Shown here in pieces: positions 55,667-64,000 of a DNA stretch of 64,000 nt. Position numbers and translations under genes: made by a program. Origin of the DNA: Lepidodermella squamata. Its lineage: Eukaryota > Gastrotricha. Where the stretch lies: NCBI GenBank assembly GCA_047495785.1, contig JBLDXI010000031.1, positions 186,001 to 250,000 of the forward strand. Reading direction: 5' to 3'. Below the pieces are notes generated by a model. The model was not told the origin of the DNA and did not search any database. It saw only the letters and a list, made by a program, of their open reading frames with translations. The first letter of the stretch is position 1. Each line of letters starts with the position of its first letter.

Positions 55667-56451
55667 GATGGCACTGCCATGAAAGGGCTAGGTCAAGAAT
55701 ATCAACTCTTGAACTGAATAGACACACAGCAGTTAGAGTTGCACATTCATTGTAATTTGTAATCCTTAATCGACTTATGAAATAAACTTGATATTAAAGT
55801 ATATATTTCCTGTAATATTTGATATTTTCAGGCATTTTTGAGCAATAAGCAAATATTTAAGAATTTCCGGTTACAAAATGGTCCCATAAACTAGCTCAAT
55901 TGAAAATATCAATGAAAATATTGTCAACATCAAAAATTCGATAAGTAGAAATCTACTTATATCTGCGCAACTTTCGCTATGCAAACAATCTTGGCAAAAT
56001 ATGCCGTTCAGAGTTCAAAAAGGTCCTGCCATAATTTATTACTTTAAAATTGATTTTCACCCTGCTGTGAAACTGATTGATTTGTTAGTTGCGCATTTAC
56101 CACCGGATGTACTTAGGAAACGCCTTATCCCGTGCAAACAATGAAAAGTAGCCATTTGATTGTCGTTGGTTTCAAAAGCAAATTGCGCGTAGTTTTCTTT
56201 GTTCCGTAAGGAAACACTGGCTGCAAATGTTATTATTATTATTCTCGGCGTAATTTGATCAAATTTACTATTTTTGTCCATCACACGCCCGCGTACTACT
56301 TGTGGTGACGGAAAAATACAACCTAATAAAACGTAGGCGATTGCTTAGAGTAAAAATAAGCTAATCCCAGGTGCATTACTCACGCAAATAAGTCAGCTCC
56401 ATTCAAATATTCCGACTTGACTCATTCCCGCTGTTTCAAACTGGCAAAAAC
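55667..56451. other. Intergenic, no supported gene
   Basis: Carries the polyadenylation signal of the preceding peptide gene. A minus-strand open stretch at 56284-56057 lacks a signal peptide and splice support. Confidence 0.4.
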
Positions 56452-56700
56452 ATGAATTTTAGCAGTTTTCTACCGAATTTTCTGTTGGTTCTCTCCGTTG
56501 CTGTTTTGATCGCCCATCAACCATGTCAAGCAGCTAAGCATAATTTGGACGTCTTTGGCCTGCAATCATTTGCCGCCCGCCAACCTGCATTATGGCTCGA
56601 CGATATTGATGCCGAGCAACCTGTCTACATCGTGATAAAGCACCCGAGACACCCGCGACGACTGAAATCGCTGCCCGAAGAGACGCTGTCTTTTAAATAG
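56452..56700 (+). CDS. Small secreted protein (82 aa), unknown
   Basis: Single-exon frame: signal peptide (MNFSSFLPNFLLVLSVAVLIAHQPCQA) followed by 55 residues. These include a basic His/Pro/Arg cluster (KHPRHPRRLK) that could be a processing site, and an acidic Asp/Glu stretch before it. AATAAA at about 56733-56738 supports transcription. No family recognised and no cysteines in the mature part. A neuropeptide-like precursor is possible but unproven. Confidence 0.6.
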   Translation: MNFSSFLPNFLLVLSVAVLIAHQPCQAAKHNLDVFGLQSFAARQPALWLDDIDAEQPVYIVIKHPRHPRRLKSLPEETLSFK

Positions 56701-56886
56701 CGCCTAGTCAATGACGTGCTAAAATTATTATGAAAATAAAGAGGCCATTAACACCTAAACAACTCTTTTGAGCTGCTAATGTTTCGCAGGTCCTTTTCAG
56801 ACTATGTATAAATGTCCATTTATAAGTCAATAAAATAAAATATTCACCACATGGAATAGCAAAGTGTTGTGTTTTCTCTCAAGAAG

Positions 56887-58640
56887 ATGGGTGATCAGAA
56901 GTTTGATGGTAATAATTTCGTTCTCCCGTAACATTTTTTCCACGATTTTTTGTTTAGATATGCTGAAACAGATGGTGCTACAACAAATGCAGGTTCAACG
57001 GAATTTGCTGTCAAGATTTGGCGGAGTGAGATTCCAAAAGCCAATTCAGCCGCAACAGCAATTGACGCCAGTTCGCAATTTAACGTCAGCTAGGGGCCAC
57101 GTTGAGCTGCCTCAGATTATGACACCACAACCAATACAGCCTAGACCTGTAAGTAGTACTGCTGGTGGGAATCTCTACAGCGACATGCGCCGCATTGATG
57201 GTCAGATGATGCATATGCCATCTGGCTTTCCGCTGTTCGAAGGAGTGTTTGAAGTCACGCCACTTGAGCTTCCAAAATGTAAGTCGTGACTTCGCGAAAT
57301 TTTGTAAATTTGAGTTTGAAAATGCGCAGATCGAAATTATTTCCGGAAGAAAGAAGAACGACAAGCGATAGACTGGGAGTCTAAAATCCAGAGTTGGTGG
57401 AAGCGAGATCGTGAGTTTGCTTTCTCATGACTCATGAATCGGCTTTCATCTTTCATAAATAATCAGGCACTGCTATTAAGCTCCGCCATATGTTCTATGC
57501 TGCTTGGTGGTTAGCTTTTCTCAAGACGAATCTGGCAGCGGTGCGTGAAATCTTTGTTTCATATCATTGTTGAAACTATGTTCTTAGAATGGTAAAGAGT
57601 ATGAAACGGTCGATACAAAAGAAGAGGCCTTCCTTTTTGAAATTACCGTTAAAGAAATAATTGGAGCTATTCACAAAATTTATCTTGACGTAAGTGATTC
57701 AGGACAGGTCGAATGCATAATAGTTTTATTTTATTTGCAGAGAGATTCAGAGATTTTCCGATTGGTGCGAAATATCTTGAAAACTAGGGATATGACAGTT
57801 GTGCTAAGAACGCCCGGGCCATGGCGTTTGACAGGCCCGCCACAGCAGGGTGATCCCATTGCTCAACAGCGGCAGATCGAGTTCCAACTAGCGATTCAGG
57901 ACATCGTCTACCTGATGGAGAACCTCATCTACCAAATCACATACATCATGCCAATAACAGGCGTTCTTGGTACTCATATGAAGTCTTACGTGTATGCTCT
58001 AATTCAAAACGGCCAGCTATTCCCCATCAACGAATTCTGGGATATAGAACGAGTAAGCATTGTTTGTTCCTCCGATATTTCCTCATGAAGATTTTTCAGA
58101 AAAGGTTAAAATTCAATTTCACCGGCCGAACGACTAACGTTGGCAATCAAGAAGCCGCTATGCTGTTAAAAATGGTCTTCCTAGCTCGAGGCTTGGTTTG
58201 GACCCTACTTCTGAACCCTTTGGAATACGATGTGGTTCGGAAGGAGGATTTTACGAGTAAAGCTAGAGGCAATTTGCAACTTATGGCCACAATTTTCATC
58301 CTAATCTATCGACGGGCAATTTTACCAAGGAATGTCAAAACCATTTCGGTAAGTCGTTATCTATTCCATCAGAAAATGACAACTCTTTTCTTTTGTTACG
58401 AAAAGCCATTACCGCGAGAAATAGCTAGGTATCTCCTTCCAGATGATACAATGAAGCAATTGTATGAAGAACTGGAGAACTCAATGTTCTACTGTGATGT
58501 TAGCAACACTTCAAAAATTCTGATAATATGAAATACTTGTCTTTACTTAGGGTCTTTTACGAGAATGGTCCGCCGCTTACGTTCGCAAACTAAGGCAAGC
58601 ACTTCCAGCGTCATCAGTACCCACTTTTGTGCTTAATTGA
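56887..58640 (+). CDS. Unrecognised nine-exon protein (447 aa)
   Basis: Exons 56887-56908, 56958-57278, 57330-57410, 57467-57540, 57588-57689, 57741-58052, 58100-58348, 58406-58498 and 58551-58640 give 1344 nt; all eight introns are 47-57 bp and every junction keeps frame, so the gene is real. No signal peptide. The N-terminus is Gln/Met-rich (MLKQMVLQQMQVQ) with a Pro/Gln linker to about residue 110. The rest is a helical-looking domain with conserved-type Trp and Arg (WWKRDRTAIKLR, FYAAWWLAFLK, LRTPGPWRLTGPPQQGD, LIYQITYIMPITG, LNPLEYDVVRKEDF). I do not recognise the family; likely intracellular. Confidence 0.75.
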
Positions 58641-58720
58641 AGTGAAACAAATAAAAAAGGATTACATAATAGTTAATAGTTAATTTATTGAATTTGTCTC
58701 AAGACTGAGGCGTGTTTATT

Positions 58721-58942
58721 TCATCCTCGGTAGTCGTAGCCGAGCACCGGCCGGTTTCGTATAGCCGTCTTCAAATTCCGCCTATGATGATAGGAGTTAC
58801 CCTTTTGCGGCCGTGGCTTGCCATTGTTAATCATCGTCCGATGAGAGCTAGTGTATCTACCAAATGCTTCAGTTCGTTCCAGGGTTACCAGAAGCACAAA
58901 AACAGCGAAAAACAGGAAAAAAAGCGTAGAAAAACACTTCAT
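58721..58942 (-). CDS. Small secreted basic peptide, possible amidated neuropeptide precursor (73 aa)
   Basis: Minus-strand frame starting at the Met of the signal peptide MKCFSTLFFLFFAVFVLLV; an in-frame Met 30 nt upstream is less suitable. After FGRYTSSHR the chain is strongly basic, with a dibasic RR at HHRR. The C-terminus is RNRPVLGYDYRG followed by stop. A terminal Gly is the usual amide donor, so cleavage after RR and amidation could give a peptide ending YDYR-amide; that is inference. No relative recognised. Confidence 0.55.
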   Translation of the reverse strand: MKCFSTLFFLFFAVFVLLVTLERTEAFGRYTSSHRTMINNGKPRPQKGNSYHHRRNLKTAIRNRPVLGYDYRG

Positions 58943-59314
58943 GGCTGCTTTAAAGACAAAACGTGAAATCACTAGTTGTAGTCAGCAATTGTTTGCGTGC
59001 TTGTTTCGAAATTTGCTGACCGCATATTAATTGTTCTTAATTGTTTTAGTTTAAAGTGGGCTTCACCCCCACGGAAGTGTGCGCGGTTGACCACTTGATT
59101 GATTTTTCTTTAAGGAAATTCTAGCATTATTTAGTGGCTTGCGTGCCCTATTGCGTGGTCAAATTTGCTATTAGCAACGTAGAGAGTCGGTGCCATGGAA
59201 ACAAGCATGAATCAAGCGCTGATTCACCAATTACGATCCTTAAATAACCCAGACTAATGAAATAACGATTAATTAGTATAACTTGATTTCTTATATTTCT
59301 TATCGGAAACCTTA
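58943..59314. other. Intergenic, divergent promoters
   Basis: Separates two oppositely oriented peptide genes. Nothing else seen. Confidence 0.4.
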
Positions 59315-59536
59315 ATGTTCGCCTCATTGCTCAATTTGATATTGCTGTCTAGCTGTTTGGCTATGGTGACGCGGGCAATGTTTTTGCTCCCAAATGAAGA
59401 AGACGCGGAGGCGATGCTCGATTTCTCCGGCGATGAGTTCACTAATGGCGATGCGGCGACAGATTACCGTTGGTCACCGAGCGATACATACAAAGACAAT
59501 CTGAACTTCTTCATAGCAACTCGTTGGTATCGATAA
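59315..59536 (+). CDS. Small secreted peptide precursor, WSP...RW type (73 aa)
   Basis: Single-exon frame with signal peptide (MFASLLNLILLSSCLAMVTRA). An acidic middle (LPNEEDAEAMLDFSGDEF) leads to a C-terminus RWSPSDTYKDNLNFFIATRWYR, then stop. It matches the 55469-55666 peptide in layout (signal, acidic segment, WSP, D-x-L-N, (S/T)RW two residues before the end), though identity is low. AATAAA near 59574. Function unknown. Confidence 0.68.
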   Translation: MFASLLNLILLSSCLAMVTRAMFLLPNEEDAEAMLDFSGDEFTNGDAATDYRWSPSDTYKDNLNFFIATRWYR

Positions 59537-59796
59537 TTTAATTTTATTGAGAAGTATAAATACCTTTGATTTCAATAAAGCAATGCCATTCATTTTTAAT
59601 CGCGAGTTTTATTTCTTGAGGTGGATTTGAACTCAGGATAAGATGTTTTGTTTACTTCGACGATTGTTGGTGTAGTTGCGAGAGCATTTCAGAAGGCAAA
59701 ACGAAACATTAATAATTGATGCTAGAGGGTAAAGGAGCTTCTTCAGGTACGCAGGTCTAAAATATTTACACGTCAAGGTATCTTCAGAGAACGGAG

Positions 59797-61670
59797 CTAT
59801 CCGAGGCGCTTCCGACGTGATTCCAAAGACATTGCCAAGTCAGCTGTGTTTAAAACAAGGCTTGGCAGCAGGTTGCCAACCAATGACTTGATGTCGTCCT
59901 CAGTGATTGAAGTTGGCACGTACTCGATAGAATCCCAGGACTTCGACCTGAAAAAGTTGGACTTCGAGTGGCTGCGAATGATCATAGTCGGCGCCAGTTG
60001 GAAATTGACATGCATTGCAATATGGGCGAAGTCGTATTTCGGAATGCCAGCATATCCTTCCCTTTGCTGAAATGCGACTGCAAGAACTTTACACCTATGA
60101 GAAGCAATTGGGTCGTTCCACGCGTTGCGGACAGACAAAAATGACAAAATCGAAAATTTCAATTGAATCTCTAAAGTTTCAAAACAGTCTCAACACGGGA
60201 AACTTAGGGGAATTTTAAAGCTCTAGCTTCAGTCTTTCAAAATAATATTTTTTCAGATTTTAGAGACTGTTTTTCCGGGTAAAAAAATTGGTCTAAACGT
60301 CATGTTGCGGACAGACATTTTCAACATGTAAATTTTGGGTATTACATTTTATTACTGTTTCTCCTTATATAAAATGGTATGGTGATAGGAATCATTGTGT
60401 TTCTAAGACCGTAGACTGACTGAATCACTGAATTTTGGGGAAAATTTGGTGCACTTCGTTCAACATGGTCTACATTCGAAAAAAACCATGTTGCGGACAG
60501 ACGTTGCGGACAGACATTACCCTTTTGAGAAAGGGTGGCGGCATGAAGTTTTCGTCTATCCCACTCAAAAAATATGCATTCGATAGAGCTAGGTTCACTT
60601 AATAAGTCAAACACTATGGAGCGGACCTGTTAGTCTTTTGTAAATTTTGCGGAATTTAAAAAGAAAACTAAATGAAAAAAACGAATTTTCAGCACTTTGC
60701 AACAATATTTTTTACTTACTGAAACGTTTCAAATCTTGTTTTTGATGGGTTGACTTTAAATAAAAAAATAGCCTCCATGACCATCCCAACGCGCGATGGT
60801 AGTTTTTTTTGCGAAAATGTGGTTTGACGTGTCTGTCCGCAACATTTGACATGTCTGTCCGCAACACCGTCAAATCAGGTGGGTAGGTAAATTTTTGGGC
60901 GTTTTGATGTAGTTCAAAAAATTCCTCGGTTCAAATAAGGGCGATGTTGGGTGTTTCCAAACAACTTTAAGCATTAATGTATTTTTGGGGAATTAAATAG
61001 AGGCTTTTTTGTTGCGGACAGACATTTGCAACAAAGTCATGGAATCACCCAATTTTTAGGAGATTTCATAGATTTCATAGATTTCAGATGTTAAACTCAC
61101 GTTCCCCCGGTAGTGTCCTTGTACATGAAGTAAATTCGATGGTGATCGTACTCTTCCGCACCCTTCCCAGCGCTTGGATCTCCCAGAAACTCGAGAACAC
61201 GGTGCCAGAAGAACCGTTCAAGCTCAGATGGGGCTGTTTGCGCTTCTTTTGTGAAAACATCCTTTAATGTGGCGTAGTAAACACCTCGTGCTGACTCGCG
61301 ACTGCCTGCAACTTCGATGAACGAGAAACCCGGCTGTCTAGCTATTTTCTTCAACTGCAAAGAAAAGTTACAATGTTACTTTATAATTCATCAGAAAAAA
61401 ACATTTATCACCTCGGTTTTCGAAGTTGATTGAATTGTATCGCGAATCTTCTGAAGAGCCTCAGCGTATGCCGATAATTCGTTCGGCGTAGTAGCCTGCC
61501 ATCCTGCCTCTGATTTGAATTTTAAAATGATTAAAACTGGCGATTCGTGCCAACCATATCTACATGCCTGGTTTATCTGCATTCGGCGGCTCAGCTTCCT
61601 CGTCGTTCGCTCTTGCTCGGCTGGCAAAGCAGAGAGCAACAAAAGCAAAATAAAAAGCGAAAAGCTTCAT
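59797..61670 (-). CDS. Secreted protein of unknown family (250 aa) with a repeat-filled intron
   Basis: Minus-strand exons 61670-61568, 61509-61412, 61354-61101 and 60094-59797 give 753 nt in frame. Signal peptide MKLFAFYFAFVALCFASRARA. Intron 1 keeps frame only with a GC donor (G|GCATGT...CAG), a GC-AG intron. Intron 3 is 1006 bp, far longer than the others, and is filled by copies of GTTGCGGACAGAC; the acceptor TCATAG at 60095-60100 restores the frame. The mature chain is helical, then beta-like, and ends TSITEDDIKSLVGNLLPSLV. The divergently transcribed neighbour at 61996 has a vaguely similar tail (ITDAEFLHVQNTLLAAL), so the two may be distant paralogues. No known domain recognised. Confidence 0.65.
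60124..61023. repeat. Cluster of seven GTTGCGGACAGAC motifs in an intron
   Basis: The 13-mer occurs exactly at 60124-60136, 60304-60316, 60490-60502, 60503-60515 (head to tail with the previous copy) and 61011-61023. Its inverse occurs at 60831-60843 and 60853-60865. Most direct copies are followed by ATTT or similar. It probably marks a non-autonomous transposon whose ends I could not define, or a protein-binding array. Confidence 0.85.
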
Positions 61671-61995
61671 GTTTGGAAAACAATTTTTCTCAAATTGTTT
61701 AGAAAATAACAGGGAAACAATCTCTTTTATAGCGCTGAATTTGAATAGTCACGAGTTTCAATGTCGAACTTTACTTAGAACCGGAAATGTTCACGCTAAT
61801 TTATACGATGAGTCAGAAAAAACAGCATCATATCATTTCCCTTTGCTTGATGAATTGAAACAAGAATGAATGATAATCACGAAAAAGGTCATTAAAATCC
61901 CGCCCCGATGAGTCGTTTCAAAACAAACACTGAACTTGCTGAATTTAGAAACAATATAAAACGGGCTGTGTTGGGTAGCAAGTTATCAGAGCTTG
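61671..61995. promoter_or_regulatory. Bidirectional promoter between two secreted-protein genes
   Basis: 325 bp separate the start codons of the divergent genes at 61670 (minus) and 61996 (plus). TATAAAA at 61956-61962 is 34-40 nt upstream of the plus-strand ATG, implying a very short leader. Confidence 0.5.
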
Positions 61996-62622
61996 ATGAA
62001 ATCACTAGCTATATTGTTAATTTGGCTTGTTAACGCGCTTGGCGCCAATGGTGCATGGAGCGTTAAACGATCAAGCTCCTTAGCAGAAAACGCTCTGCCT
62101 CTGCAAATCGGCCCAGTCTCCACAGCAGTCTACGATGGCAAGGTCAATCTCGCGAGATTGTTCGCGACAGCCGAGTTGTTGAAGCAAAAGATACTTCGGC
62201 AACTTACCGGCCGTGTAGATTGGATAAACGACGCGCAAGTCATTGCATTCCTCGACCGGGCAGTTCTGCTCATCCAGACCAGCGATGGCTACGAGGGGAT
62301 TCGACTGCGTCAAGAAATCCGGCCGAATGACATGTCATACGTCGTGATTATCAGCGTCGTATCATCTCTGGACGCAAGCGGCATTATTCATGTTGAGGTT
62401 GCTGCTCTTGAAGCTAAGGCTTCGGTCACGGCGAAGAGCAATATTATCCAGACGAATGTCAAGAAGCATCCGTGGTGGAAGGGTCGCAAGCCAACTATAA
62501 CGCACGACATAGTGGGACAACATGATCGTGGTATCACCGATGCTGAGTTTCTGCATGTTCAGAACACGCTGCTCGCAGCACTGCGAAGCCATCCATTTTA
62601 TCAAGCGATTAGCTCTTCGTGA
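61996..62622 (+). CDS. Secreted protein of unknown family (208 aa)
   Basis: Single-exon frame starting at the ATG of the signal peptide MKSLAILLIWLVNALGANGA. The mature part contains LLKQKILRQLTGRVDWINDAQ, a beta-rich middle (SYVVIISVVSSLDASGIIHVEV), a basic KKHPWWKGRKP stretch and a helical end. No cysteines, and no family recognised. AATAAA at 62867-62872. Together with the divergent gene on its left it may be co-regulated. Confidence 0.65.
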   Translation: MKSLAILLIWLVNALGANGAWSVKRSSSLAENALPLQIGPVSTAVYDGKVNLARLFATAELLKQKILRQLTGRVDWINDAQVIAFLDRAVLLIQTSDGYEGIRLRQEIRPNDMSYVVIISVVSSLDASGIIHVEVAALEAKASVTAKSNIIQTNVKKHPWWKGRKPTITHDIVGQHDRGITDAEFLHVQNTLLAALRSHPFYQAISSS

Positions 62623-63864
62623 CGAAACGAAGCGAAAATCTTTCTATTTGTCCTTAACTTTCCTTCACATTTTTTGGCAATAATTAAGGAGCAACGAACA
62701 GCATTATATCCATCAAAAAGAAAAATCTGACGTAGAGAATGTATCCAGTGAAAATAGCTGCTTAATTTGTAAATATTGTTTATTATCTCGCCTTTCTCGC
62801 GCCTTCCTTCCATGTTGAATAGAATAGATATTCGCTCCAGCATTACAACCTGCAACTGCCTAAGAATAAACTCGCAAAATGCATTGCTCTGTCTTTATTT
62901 CACAATTTGAGAGGAATAACGTTATGGAGACTCCACTCTCCACTCAAGGAGAATGCTGTTAACGCAAACACGAAAATCGATAATTTACGATCGAGGCAAA
63001 AAATGTGCAAAAATGGTCGCTCACACAAATTAAATCACCATTTGTCAGCTAACCGACATTACGCACTAGAAAATGGCCGGTCGAAGGTAAACTTTGGCGA
63101 TTTTCACCTTTTAGGCTCGTCTTATTTCAAATCTAAATACATATTCAGAGAGATTAGGTCAGCGGGATGGCATCGGCCGAAAAAAACATGTAATCACTAT
63201 GTCGTAAGGCAATCTAATTATTGTTGAATGCCTATTTCTCTGTATTTTGCAAGTCGTTTACGATAATCGGCAGATTTTAAATACATTATAATACATTATA
63301 ATAATGTAAATTATACATATTATATACCAGCACTTCGAACAAAAAAAATCGCTTTTTTTCCGGGCAGTTTCTGGGAGAGAAATTCGTCAATGTTAAAGGC
63401 TTAAAGGTTGAACGATCCAACGAATAGTGTTAGGTTATTGCTTGTTTTTACATTGTGGCTTAATTTCTGTTTGAAAAGGTTTCATGTGTTAGGTAGTAAC
63501 GCCAGAATAAAACATTACCGGGCTTTCTATGGAAATAATCATCTCTAATGTGAAGAAATTACGTACGCAATACAGATCCACGTTCTGAGTCGCTTCAAGT
63601 CGCTTTCAAAAATAACCACGCCGCGGTCATAACTTGGTTATTCCGCCAACAGTGATCTATATAGGTCGTAGCGTCTTAGCAAAAAATTATCAAGAGCCGT
63701 CGCGCATGTTCGACACATAATAAGTATTAGATTACACATTCAAGAGCTAATATGCAGGCGGATACAGGTCAATATTGCGGAGAGAGTAAAATCAATTTTT
63801 AGCTCGTAACTTCGCTACTTCTATCACTTCTATCCTGATATCTGCTCCTCATAATTTCACTCTG
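62623..63864. other. Intergenic, about 1.2 kb, no supported gene
   Basis: AT-rich with short ATAATACATT-type repeats near 63280-63330. Open stretches at 62601-62855 (minus) and 62907-63227 (plus) have no domain, signal peptide or splice support. Confidence 0.4.
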
Positions 63865-64000
63865 ATGATACACCTGTTTTTGTTGTTCCAACTGCTGATT
63901 TCAGGACTCGAAGCGATAGAGAAGCCATATAAGCTGCAATTGTTGGTTCAAAGTCGTATTACGGGGTCTGAGCCCGTCCTGCTAACGGCCTGTCGCCTAG
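63865..64000 (+). CDS. Secreted or membrane protein, first exon, truncated by window end
   Basis: From ATG at 63865 the frame is open to the last base (45 codons). It starts with a signal peptide (MIHLFLLFQLLISGLEA) followed by IEKPYKLQLLVQSRITGSEP. Too little is present to name a family. The CTAG at the very end could be a stop in another frame or part of a splice site; neither can be judged. Confidence 0.5.
   Translation, partial: MIHLFLLFQLLISGLEAIEKPYKLQLLVQSRITGSEPVLLTACRL

Noticed and set aside
59600-59680. GAGTTCAAATCC (minus strand) resembling a tRNA B box
   Set aside because: No A box, acceptor stem or cloverleaf could be drawn around it.
60342-60614. 90-codon minus-strand frame
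   Set aside because: Runs through the GTTGCGGACAGAC repeat cluster inside an intron.
62601-63227. Open frames of 84 and 106 codons
   Set aside because: AT-rich flank without signal peptide, domain or splice support.

Overview
This is eukaryotic, metazoan nuclear DNA. Nearly every gene is split by very short GT-AG introns (most 47-62 bp), intergenic gaps are a few hundred bases, and the gene content is animal: Cys-loop receptors, a GABA-B-like receptor, a neprilysin, a collagen-type prolyl 4-hydroxylase, an ABCG transporter and a CARD protein. I cannot name the species. A small-genome animal with tiny introns (nematode-like or larvacean-like) fits, but nothing here fixes the phylum. No tRNA, rRNA or CRISPR was recognised.

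Layout. 1-15.9 kb: a decayed GABA-B-like receptor copy, three intact Cys-loop channel genes on the minus strand, an intact Tigger/pogo transposon, a nearly intact GABA-B-like receptor broken by a 7-bp deletion, and a dead channel copy. 16-24 kb: a piggyBac-like element, a small Cys-containing secreted protein, a prolyl 4-hydroxylase and a secreted M13 peptidase. 25-27 kb: a fourth minus-strand channel. 26.8-32.7 kb: a transposon island with a 9-bp-TSD foldback element, an intact two-gene Harbinger element, a Penelope relic and a hAT MITE. 33-50.6 kb: five intact plus-strand channels and two dead ones (one interrupted by a hAT element), with a CARD/torsin-like protein and a pseudokinase among them. 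50.6-64 kb: a secreted ankyrin protein, an ABCG half-transporter, several small secreted peptides, an unrecognised nine-exon gene, a divergent pair of secreted proteins, and the start of a further secreted protein at the right edge.

The dominant theme is a lineage-specific expansion of short Cys-loop channels: nine intact genes and four decayed copies in about 48 kb, in two arrays transcribed away from each other. They share extra extracellular cysteines, a 96-nt linker exon, a minimal M3-M4 loop, and pore residues predicting cation selectivity, but lack the classical acetylcholine-site residues. I read them as orphan, possibly chemosensory, receptors. All exon coordinates come from in-frame splice joining by eye; each spliced gene model was checked to be a multiple of three with the expected family sequence across the junctions.
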